DNA from: Erpobdella octoculata
Taxonomy: Eukaryota > Annelida > Clitellata > Hirudinida > Erpobdellidae
NCBI GenBank assembly: GCA_963978895.1
Contig: OZ022241.1
Location: 14,449,856 to 14,513,855 of the forward strand
Reading direction: 5' to 3'
Length of the DNA: 64,000 nucleotides
A program made the position numbers and the translations under genes. Shown here in pieces: positions 17,859-28,700 of the stretch; the first letter of the stretch is position 1; each line of letters starts with the position of its first letter. The notes beneath the pieces are model-generated. The model saw nothing but the letters and a program-made list of their open reading frames with translations. It was not told the origin of the DNA and searched no databases.

Positions 17859-18410
17859 CTAGCGGGGTTACCCGGCGTTGCCCGGGGTTTTTAGAGGTTT
17901 TTCTAATGTTTGTCTCTCTCGCTCCCGTTTCCTTCTCCACTTTCCCGTTTTCGTCGCGTTCCCGGTCGCTTTTCCGCTCTCGGTCGTTTTCCAGCTCCCG
18001 GTCGCTTTCCCGCTCAGAAGTTTTGTTATCGATTTTCTCTCTCGCTCGCGTTTCCTTCCAAGCTTGCTCTCCCGATTCCAGTCGCTTTCCGCATTCCCGG
18101 TCGCTTTCCGCGTTCCCGATTCCAGTCGCTTTCCGCGTTCCCAGTCGCTTTCCGCGTTCCCGGTCGCTTTCCCGTTCCCGGTCGCTTTCCCGTTCCCGGT
18201 CGCTTTCCTGTTCCCAGTCGCTTTCCCGTTCCCGGTCGCTTTCCCGTTCCCGCTCACGCTTGCTTTCCCGTTCCCGGTCATGCTTGCTCTCCCATTCCCG
18301 GTCACGGTTGCTCTCCCGTTCCCGTTCCCGTTCACGCTCATTTTCTCTTTTCCATTCTTTCAAAACTTCTGTTAGCCTATAAAACGTAAAATAGATTTGC
18401 TAAGACTATA
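17859..18410 (-). mobile_element. Helitron-like element with 18-bp minisatellite, copy a (subfamily 1)
   Basis: On the minus strand the element ends with a short hairpin (GGCAACGCCGGG), a spacer of about 10 bases, then CTAG followed by T, the layout expected of a Helitron 3' end. The interior is an array of an 18-bp unit (GGGAACGGGAAAGCGACC type). The other end carries a head shared only with copy e at 21003 (TCTTAGCAAATCTATTTTAC). Long open frames in several registers come from the unit lacking stop codons and are not genes. Confidence 0.6.
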
Positions 18411-18417
18411 TATATAA

Positions 18418-18758
18418 ATGAATGTTTGTGGGTTAGTTTGTCTATTATAGAAACGGGAAAGCGACCCGGAACGGACAGCGAGCGGGAACGGAAAAGCAAG
18501 CGTGAGCGGGAATGGGAAAGCAAACGTGAGCGGGAACGGGACAGCGACCTGGAACTGGAAAACGACCGGGAGCGGGAAAGCGACCGGGAGCGGGAAAGCG
18601 ACCGGGTAGCGGGAAAGCGACCGGCAGCGGGAAAACGACCGAAAACGGGAAAGCGAACAGGAGTGGGAAAGCAGGTGGGAAAGGAAACGGGAAAGAAAGA
18701 GACAAACATTAGAAAAACCTCTAAAAAAAACCCCGGCAACGCCGGGTATCTCCGCTAG
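18418..18758 (+). mobile_element. Helitron-like minisatellite element, copy b (subfamily 2)
   Basis: Begins ATGAATGTTTGTGGGTTAG, contains 18-bp units related to GGGAGCGGGAAAGCGACC, and ends CCCCGGCAACGCCGGG (perfect 6-bp stem, 3-base loop) plus spacer plus CTAG with T following. It lies head-to-head with copy a, about 8 bases apart. Confidence 0.6.
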
Positions 18759-18837
18759 TACATACATAAACACACACACAGACACACATACATGCACATA
18801 CACATACATACATACATACATACACACATACATACGC

Positions 18838-18885
<48 letters not shown>

Positions 18886-19064
18886 CCCGCTCGCTCACCC
18901 GCTCCGCTCCGCTCATTTTGTGACGGATTTCAAATTTTTTTTTTTATTTGACTTTCCCCTTGACTCTCAAGGTTGTGTGAAAATTTCATTACGATCGGAT
19001 GAATGGTGTAGCAATGCCTAAAGGACATTAATATATATACAAACATTCATTTTTATATATATAG
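18759..19064. repeat. CATA/TA microsatellites and flanking block
   Basis: A CATACATA/CACACA-type array, then (TA)n at 18843-18882, then a block with CCGCTCCGCTCCGCTC and ATTTCATTACGATCGGATGA. The same block recurs after copy c and, inverted, at 19700-20606, so it is part of the amplified unit. Confidence 0.85.
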
Positions 19065-19414
19065 ATGAATGTTTGTGGGTTCGTTTGTCTATTATAGAAA
19101 CGGGAAAGCGACCCGGAACGGACAGCGAGCGGGAACGAAAAGCAAGCGTGAGCGGGAATGGGAGAGCAAACGTGAGCGGGAAAGCGACCGGGAGTGGTAA
19201 AGCGACCGGGAGCGGGAAAGCGACCGGGAGCGGGAAAGCGACCGGGAGCGGGAAAGCGACCGGGAGCGGGAAAGCGACCGGGAGCGGGAAAACGACCGAA
19301 AACGGGAAAGCGAACGGGAGTGGGAAAGCAGGTGGGAAAGGAAACGGGAGAGAAAGAGACAAACATTAGAAAAACCTCTAAAAAAACCCGGGCAACGCCG
19401 GGTATCTCCGCTAG
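19065..19414 (+). mobile_element. Helitron-like minisatellite element, copy c (subfamily 2)
   Basis: Same head (ATGAATGTTTGTGGGTTCG), 18-bp repeat core and hairpin plus CTAG end as copy b. Together with its downstream block it is a direct duplication of 18418-19064. Confidence 0.6.
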
Positions 19415-19769
19415 TACATACATAAACACACACACAGACACACATACATGCACATACACATACATACATACACACATACATACGCACATACATATATATA
19501 TAGTTCCCGCTCGCTCACCCGCTCCGCTCCGCTCATTTTGTGACGGATTTCAAAAATTTTTTTTTTAGTTTTGATTTTCATTGACTCTCAAGGTTGTGTG
19601 AAAATTTCATTACGATCGGATGAATGGTGTAGCAATGCATAAAGGACATTAACATAAATACAAACATTCATTTTTATATATATAGATATATATATATATA
19701 AATGAATGTTTGTATGTATTTATGTATATATTCATGTCCTTTATGCATTGCTACACCATTCATCCGATC

Positions 19770-20489
<720 letters not shown>

Positions 20490-20688
20490 ATCCGATCGTA
20501 ATGAAATTTTCACACAACCTTGAGAGTCAAGGGGAATCAAATATAGAAAAATCTTTTTTGAAATCCGTCACAAAATGAGCGGAGCGGAGCGGGAACTATA
20601 TATATATATATGTATGTGCGTAAGTATGTGTGTATGTATGTATGTGTATGTGCATGTATGTGTGTCTGTGTGTGAGTTTATGTATGTA

Positions 20689-20990
20689 CTAGCGGAGATA
20701 CCCGGCGTTGCCCGGGTTTTTTATAGGTTTGTCTAATGTTTGTCTTTTTCTCTCCCGTTTCCTTTCCCACCTGCTTTCCCACTCCTGTTCGCTCTTCCGT
20801 TTTCGGTCGTTTTCCCGCTGCCGGTCGCTTTCCCGGTCCCGGTCGTTTTCCCGTTCCCGGTCGCTGTCCCGTTCCCGCTCACGTTTGCTCTCCCATTCCC
20901 GCTCACGCTTGCTTTTCCGTTCCCGCTCGCTGTCCGTTCCGGGTCGCTTTTCCGTTTCTATAATAGACAAACTAACCCACAAACATTCAT
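20689..20990 (-). mobile_element. Helitron-like minisatellite element, copy d (subfamily 2)
   Basis: Inverted relative to b and c: plus-strand CTAG then CGGAGATACCCGGCGTTGCC at the left end, an 18-bp repeat core, and the AACCCACAAACATTCAT head at the right end. It lies head-to-head with copy e. Confidence 0.6.
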
Positions 20991-21002
20991 ATATATATAT
21001 AT

Positions 21003-21668
21003 AGTCTTAGCAAATCTATTTTACGTTTTATCGGCTAACAGAAGTTATGAAAGAATGTAAAAGAGAAAATGAGCGTGAACGGGAACGGGAACGGGAGAGC
21101 AACCGTGACCGGGAATGGGAGAGCAAGCATGACCGGGAACGGGAGAGCAAGCGTGAGCGGGAACGGGAAAGCGACCGTGAACGGGAAAGCGACCGGGAAC
21201 GGGAAAGCGACCGGGAACGGGAAAGCGACCGGGAACGGGAAAGCGACCGGGAACGGGAAAGCGACAGGGAACGGGAAAGCGACCGGGAACGGGAAAGCGA
21301 CCGGGAACGGGAAAGCGACCGGGAACGGGAAAGCGACCGGGAACGGGAAAGCGACCGGGAACGGGAAAGCGACCGGGAACGGGAAAGCGACCGGGAACGG
21401 GAAAGCGACCGGGAACGCGGAAAGCGACCGGGAACGCGGAAAGCGACTGGAATCGGGAAAGCAAGCTTGGAAGGAAACGCGAGCAAGAGAGAAAATCGAT
21501 AACAAAACTTCTGAGCGGGAAAGCGACCGGGAGCTGGAAAACGACCGAGAGCGGAAAAGCGACCGGGAACGCGACGAAAACGGGAAAGTGGAGAAGGAAA
21601 CGGGGCGAGAGAGACAAACATTAGAAAAACCTCTAAAAACCCCGGGCAACACCGGGTAACCCCGCTAG
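21003..21668 (+). mobile_element. Helitron-like minisatellite element, copy e (subfamily 1)
   Basis: Head AGTCTTAGCAAATCTATTTT shared with copy a. A regular array of 18-bp GGGAACGGGAAAGCGACC units at about 21150-21440 (over 15 nearly identical copies) follows, then more diverged units, ending in CCCGGGCAACACCGGG, a spacer and CTAG with T following. Confidence 0.65.
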
Positions 21669-21699
21669 TATATATATATAAATAAGATTATGTAAGTAA

Positions 21700-22180
21700 G
21701 TAAGTAAGTATCTATATAAATCCTTTATGCATTGCTACACCATTCATCCGATCGTAATGCAATGTTCACAGAAGCTTGAGAGGCAATGGGAGACAATTAT
21801 AGTAAAGAAAAAATTGAAATCGGTCAGAAAATGCGAGCAGAGCGGGAGAGCGAGCGGAAACGGGGATTAGAAACTGAGCGGAAACGGGAACGGGAAATCA
21901 AGATGGAACAGAAAAGCAATTGAGAGCGGAAAAGCGAACGGGAAAGGTAAAGCGACCAAGAGCGGGAAAGCGTCCGGGATCGAGAAAGCGACCGGGAGCG
22001 GGAAAGCAAACTTGAGCGAGAAAACGGCCGGGAGCGGGAAAGTGACCGGGATCAGGAAAGCAGCCGGTAGCGGAAAAGCGACCGAGAGCGGGAGAGCAAG
22101 CGGGGAAGGAAACGGGAGCGAGAGAGACAAACATTAGAAAAACTACTAAAAATCCCGGGCAACGTCGGGTACCCCGCCAG
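21700..22180 (+). mobile_element. Helitron-like minisatellite element, diverged copy f
   Basis: A block related to the 18.9-19.0 kb flank (CATTCATCCGATCGTAATG) runs into degenerate 18-bp units and ends with CCCGGGCAACGTCGGG, a spacer and CCAG in place of CTAG. It is the oldest-looking copy of the group and lies about 230 bp upstream of the delta-tubulin start. Confidence 0.5.
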
Positions 22181-22332
22181 TTCTTTATATAAAATAAAAA
22201 TGTTTTTATTTTGAAATGATGTTGACAACAAGTACATAATTTCAAAAATGAGTTTTTTTTTAATAAATCTGTATCGACAACTCACCCAGATTCAAAATTT
22301 GATGTTTTATTTACTTTTACATTTCGTCGCTA

Positions 22333-22404
22333 ATGGAGCTCTGGTATGCTTTGACTTTTAGCAGCGAAGTTGTGATGCTCATCGACTTTAACAAATTATT
22401 TTGA
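22333..22404 (+). promoter_or_regulatory. Possible upstream ORF in the delta-tubulin leader
   Basis: An ATG at 22333 opens a 23-codon frame whose TGA ends at 22404, four bases before the delta-tubulin ATG. If transcription starts upstream of 22333 this uORF could reduce translation or allow reinitiation. The transcript start is unknown, so this is only a possibility. Confidence 0.3.
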
Positions 22405-22408
22405 GGCT

Positions 22409-22702
22409 ATGTCGCTTCTAACAGTGCAGTTAGGACAGTGTGGTAATCAAATAGGATGTCACTTTTTTTCTACTTTAGCCAATGAGTGTTTGGCAGCTGC
22501 AAATAGAAATCACGGACTGCTTTATGAATTTGACCAAGTTTCTTCAGAAATGTTTTTTGAAACACGTGAGGAGGGAAGGTCAAATGAGTCATTGCGGTAC
22601 ACCGCAAGATCTGTGCTCGTTGATTCCGAAGAGAAAGTCATAGCCCAAGTTACTAATTGCGCTAAAAGTTCAGGTATATGGAGTTATGATCGGAACAGTC
22701 AA
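22409..22702 (+). CDS. TUBD1: Delta-tubulin exon 1
   Basis: Residues 1-98, ending YDRNSQ in phase 0 at donor GTTCGT. An open frame continues 14 codons past this donor, so the raw ORF overstates the exon. Splicing here gives the same residue spacing to the next conserved block (GSGNNWA) as in vertebrate delta-tubulin. Confidence 0.88.
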
Positions 22703-25700
22703 GTTCGTATATTACGTACATTATTAAAAAATGGTACAAACTTATGAAAACAATCATTTCTTTGGTAAACCTGCAAAATCTGCTCTGCACCATCTACGTA
22801 AAATCTGTTGCCACTGCGAACCGCGGTAAAATTCCTATTGCCCCGACAATTCTCATAAGTTATTCTAGTCTTTGGTTTTCGTGGTTCTGGAACAAATTTC
22901 CAAACGTTCGGTTTTATTCGGGTTCGGAAATAGTTTTATTTCGAACTTGATTCCAAAGAATGTCAATAAACTTAACAAGCTGGTCATGGGTAATCCACGA
23001 ATTGAAAAATGCGAGTGAGCTGCGAATGGGCAAATGGGTAAACCGCGAATTTTTTGCGAAAACATTTGGTGCGAAACAAGGTATAATTTGCGAACACATT
23101 TTCACAATACGAATTATAATATTAAATTATTTATGACATTTTTTGTGGGAGTAAATTAAATAAATAATTAAATTATTAATAAGAAATAATAATTACAGTT
23201 ATGCTAAAAAATTATAATAAATTACCTATACTGTTTCGTAGCATTCTCTATTATTTCTTTAATATTTTGTGCGCTCTGCACATCTTCATTGTTGGGGTCC
23301 AATTTTGATGACCCGACCCGCCAGAAAATCAGACCCGACCCGACCTATTTTTTTTCTTTATTTTGTGACCCGACCCGACCGATTTGCCCCAAATGAGAGA
23401 GTCTGCTTCCAAGGTTTCTTATTAGTTATTAATTAATAAGCTCATGTTTAGTTGTTGGCTGTTGTGTAAATGGGCGTCCAAGAAACATTAGTGTGATCTT
23501 ATACTGATGAATGACTATTGTTTGTTTGTCTCCTCTCATTTTCATACATTTTTTCCTAACTTTTTCTGCAAAACCTTAAAGGTACATAAATTTCTATCCA
23601 ACAATGACAGGTTGGCTGTGTAGGAGATATAAACTTTTTTAACTAAAGCATTTTTGTAATTTTCAGCGAGTTTTTAAAACAATTTTATTTTTTATTATGA
23701 TGTGAAATAAAATAAAGTTAACTGAAAATTGTACTCTATATACCCAATTTTAAACACAAAATGTCTAAAATTTTCTTGAGGCTCAATTGAGCCACACAAT
23801 TTTGGAAAGAAAAAAAAGCTGGGAAAAGAATATGAGAGAAAAGGCGAGGAGAGAAAAAATAAGAAGCTCTCCTCCTGCAAAAATTCCTGTGGGCGTCCAT
23901 GGTCATAAATTTTTCAGAAAACTCCTTACTAATCAGTTTCCACCCCCCGTGCCCCCCCCAAATTTCTGGCTGTGCCACTGAGGAGGTTGTTGCCTCACTA
24001 AAAATTATACCGGCAATGTTCTGAACATTTCCATTGCAATGATTGATAGGAAAATAGAGCTGGAAAATATACACTAAAGTTCTAGAAAACAGACGCCAAA
24101 AGTGATCGTTTAGCTGCGAGCAACACACGTATTTCAAACGATAAGGCGCCAGAAACAATCGGTAAACTGCGATAAGGTCTCTCACGTGATCCTTTTCGGC
24201 GATCCAATCACAGCGTATTTTCGCAAAAAATTCACGGTTTACTCTTTCGCCCATTCGCAGCTCACTCGCATTTTTCAATTAGCGGATTACCCATGACCTA
24301 ACAAACTACACTATTCTGCTATTTGTTTTTTTACAGAAACTCTGTTATTGAATGACTAAATCTTGACCAAAATATTTGTCAAAACCTTTAAATCTAACAT
24401 AAAAATAAATACAAAATTTACCCACCCCATTTTGGACCCCCCCCTTTTCACTAATTCTTTTTTTGGCCCTGCAATATCATTTATTCCCTTTGTACCCAGT
24501 GGCGGATCCAGAAATTCCTGGTGTGGGGATGCACTTCAGAAATTTTTCGCATTTTCTTCAAAAAAGTTGATGACGGTGAGGGGTAGTCGTAAGAATTTAT
24601 AAAAAAATTTGTTAAAGACTCACTTTTTTTTCCCAAAAAGCTATAGTCACAAACACAGAGATATAAATATTCCACTACTCCCTTCTTAATTTTGTTCGTC
24701 CCGAACAGCATAGTTGCCTCTGAAACATGCGGCACGGCCACGAACACAAAATACCTTCATCTTCACTTGTGGCCTTGACCGCAATTCACAAACAATATTC
24801 TTTTGACTGTTTGACACTGTTAGGAACCCGAACAATTCCTAATAATTAGACTTTAGGCTACAGGTGGACGGCTTATAAAAGAGAATCGTACAGAGAGTTC
24901 ACCTGTCTACACCGTGGCTTCTAGTGAACTCTACCGAGAGATAGTCGTTATATATTTGAATAGTTTAAGTTAAAGAACTTAGTTTATGTTATATTTGGTT
25001 TTCTAATAAATAGTTAAAACGAATTAACTCGTAGTAACTTATACGATAGAAACGATATAACAACTGGCGACGAGGATGGGATTTAGTACTTTTAGCTTAC
25101 AATTTTAAGATAGAGTACCGTAACACTCTATCATTCGGCCATGCCGACGCTTTATCATGGTTGATTTCTACTCAGAAAACCCCAGACCAGGATTTGGTAA
25201 TTGCGTCTATAAACGAGGAGGTAGACGCTACGTATGTCAAAACCCTCAAACAGTTACCAATCAGTCACGTGGACGTTCGTCAACACACAGCCAGAGATGA
25301 CACATTAAAACTCGTATACGAATACACCGTAACTGGACGATGGCCACGAAGGTCTTCACCGTCAGTATCCCGTTTGTACAACCTGAGAGATGAACTTTCG
25401 GTACACGAAGGATATTTGTTCTACAATGCACGAATTATTATACCAAACAGTCTAAAAAGTAGAATACTACAAACCATCCACATCGGACACCCAGGAATAT
25501 CACGCATGAAAGCGTTGGCTCGTGAATGCGTGTATTGGACAGGAATTGACAGGGGTGTGGAAAATTTCGTACGTAACTGTTACCCATGTCAAACTGCATT
25601 GAAATCACCAGTGAAACACCCTCTATGCTCGTGGCCAGCAACTTCAACACCATGGAGCCGAATCCATGTTGATTTCGCCAGACCAATAAAAGGAAAAATG

Positions 25701-28700
25701 TATATGGTCGTAATCGATGCGTATTCAAAGTGGCCGGAAGTGATTGAAATGAAATCAACAACAACTATAGCAACATTGCAAGAGCTTAGTCGCATTTTTG
25801 CTCAATTTGGGTATCCAGAAACGCTCGTCTCCGACAATGGTTCTCAATTCACATCCGCACTGTTTCAAGAATTTTGCAAGGAACACGGAATCAACAATAT
25901 AAGATCACCTCCCTTCCATCCTCAATCTAACGGTCAGGCGGAAAGATTTGTTGATAGGTTCAAACGTAGTCTAAAAAAGTTGGAGAAAGAAAAATCACCG
26001 ACGGAAGCTCTGCAAACGTTTCTTTTTACATACAGAAACACTCCATGTCCATCATCTGCAGCAGAACAGTCACCAGCCCAGTCATTTTTGGGAAGAAAGC
26101 TTCGTTCAGTTCTGGATCTGCTCAAACCAAAAAGAGTACAATTCAAACTTCCAAACCTTAAAATGGAAGAACAGTTTAACCGGCATCATGGCGCTAGACC
26201 ACGAAAATTTAAAATAAATGATTTTGTGTATGTTAGAGACTATCGTCCCGGACCAACGATCTGGACGTGGTCAAATAAAACAACGGAAGGGACGCGTACT
26301 TTATGATGTGATTGTAGAAGGAAAATTATGGAGAAGACACGTCAACCAACTACGTCCAAGCAGCGCTGGAAAACAAATAATGACAGAAACTTTTTACCTC
26401 CCAAGACGTCATTTCACACAACAACAGTCCACCGAAGATCGTTACAAACAACGACAGAGATACACACCGGAGTCTTCACAACCGATGTCGAGATCTTTTC
26501 ATACGCCATCGACTGGCGCGTCTTCCTTCATGGAACCGAGAGCCAGTCCTTCTTCTTTGTCAGAATCTCCAAGAACAGGAGGATCATGTTGTTGTACTCC
26601 TTTGAATAATTTATTTACCCAAGGGACAACAGGAAAACATTCTTCTTTTGAGAAACGACTGACACAATCATCATCTCATTCGCCACAGAAATTATATGCA
26701 TCGCCTACCGATCGTCCGGTGAGATTTCGACGACCACCTGCACGTCTGATTATAAATCCAAGAGCTCAGTCATATACCTGATGGGCATCTGCGTACTCCT
26801 TTTTAAGAGGGAGGTGTTAAGAACCCGAACAATTCCTAATAATTAGACTTTAGGCTACAGGTGCGACGGCTTATAAAAGAGAATCGTACAGAGAGTTCAC
26901 CTGTCTACACCGTGGCTTCTAGTGAACTCTACCGAGAGATAGTCGTTATATATTTGAATAGTTTAAGTTAAAGAACTTAGTTTATGTTATATTTGGTTTT
27001 CTAATAAATAGTTAAAACGAATTAACTCGTAGTAACTTATACGATAGAAACGATATAACAGACACAGTCTCGCTGGAGCCTGTGTGATCTTCCGATTCGG
27101 TGTTGCGGGCTTGAATACCACGCCAAATCGTTACATCTCAATTTCTTCATACATGTCTGTCGATCACAGCGGGCCCCCACTAGGTCACCTGACAGTTCCA
27201 CGCAACCGAACCTGCAACTGTATCACACAGTCAGATTCCGACATTCTACAACTTTTCAAGCCCCAAACACTAGATTATCATCAATGCAGAAATGACCAAC
27301 TCTCCCAAGCTCTACTCCCGCAAGCCACCACCAAAACACAAAATTCTCAGCCAAACTGCTCTGAGCCTCAGCCCCACTGGCATCCATAGAAGCACCTTCA
27401 AACTTTCCAAATATAACATTCATTTCAATACCTACACCCCCGCATCTGTCAGCAGCATCTCAACAAACTTTTTCTACCTGTCCTGCCATATCTGCGGTAG
27501 CAACCTCCTCAGCTCACTCATTCGTGTCAGCATCACTCACATGTCAGAGTCCAGCAACACTCAGCCACAGGGCCCACCTCGGGGGCGCCCCGCCATAAAA
27601 CTGGATCAATTCTCCCTTCTCTGTTTTTTTTCGTGCCTCACCTGACCTGTGCAGTTTGTATGGGCGTCATCTGTCACATGTTCTGAGACACAGCTGGTAG
27701 ACTCCAGTTCAAACTGGGTTTCGCTGCAGCAACCCACATTATTTTCTTCACCAGCAACACGATGGTCCAGAACTGTGTCCACCACTGCCTCAGCCGACTC
27801 TGCAACCAAACTATCAACAGTCTTACCATTCAGACTACACTCAGGCAAATCACTACCAGAAGATCCCTTGTTTTCATCCATTGTTTTGCTGTTCACTGGC
27901 AGCATCGCCATACCAGCCGCTGCTATTCCATCTTCAGGACGAACCTGACCATCAAGAAATAATTCTCTCATCTGCTTTATGCTCCCTTTCCACTCTTTTT
28001 TGTGCTGCTTCATTTAATTCTTTCATTGTTTCACTTATCCATTTAATTTGATTGAGCTCGGGCTTTACTCCCTTAGCGTTCAGCCCCCGTTTTTTAGCTG
28101 CCGCTTCAAATCAGGAATGGAAAGTTCTTCAAGTAACTGCAAAACCATTTCATTTTAGATCCCACTTCTAGACACCAATTGGTATCATATCGCCTAATCG
28201 TATACGGTGTTATCCGGAATGGTTTTGTAGTTTATTGAAAGATTAAGAATAAAGCTTAGATAACTCTTTTTATACCCTTAATGTAACACTTTATTTAGTG
28301 AAATTGACATGCGGTAATTGATAATAAAAACAGCAATATAAATATTCCATTATATATTTTTGTATTATACCTACAATTATGTGTGGATATTCATAATCAT
28401 TAATTCATATTTTTCTTGTGGTTGGGACAGATTCTGCAGGCTTTTATTTATTTAGTAAGCTATTTTATTTTTTCTTATTTTCTTTATATAGATGTCATAC
28501 AAACGGGGGTCAGGCAATAACTGGGCACAAGGCTACTGCGATTATGGTCCCAAGATCTACTCAAATTTTGAAGATATTGTCAGAAAAAAAATAGAAAAAT
28601 GTGACAGGTAAATATATAGTTTATAGTTTATTTCTCAATTTTAAGTTTACTTCTTTTTATTTGCATATTGTTTTTAATCAGGTTTACTGGGTTTTTGACT

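Larger units (their letters stand above)
22703..28491 (+). other. Delta-tubulin intron 1 (5.8 kb), a transposon trap
   Basis: Holds a TIR transposon (22981-24298), a hAT-like fragment (24413-24620), a Gypsy 3' fragment (24675-24817), a recent internally deleted Gypsy (24818-27060) and a Gypsy 5' fragment (27600-28340). The 27066-27600 stretch is less AT-rich and has open frames on both strands that I cannot assign. Confidence 0.85.

Noticed and set aside
27084..27645. Open plus-strand frames of about 100 codons
   Set aside because: No domain recognised; the region sits between Gypsy fragments in an intron and is most likely transposon-derived.
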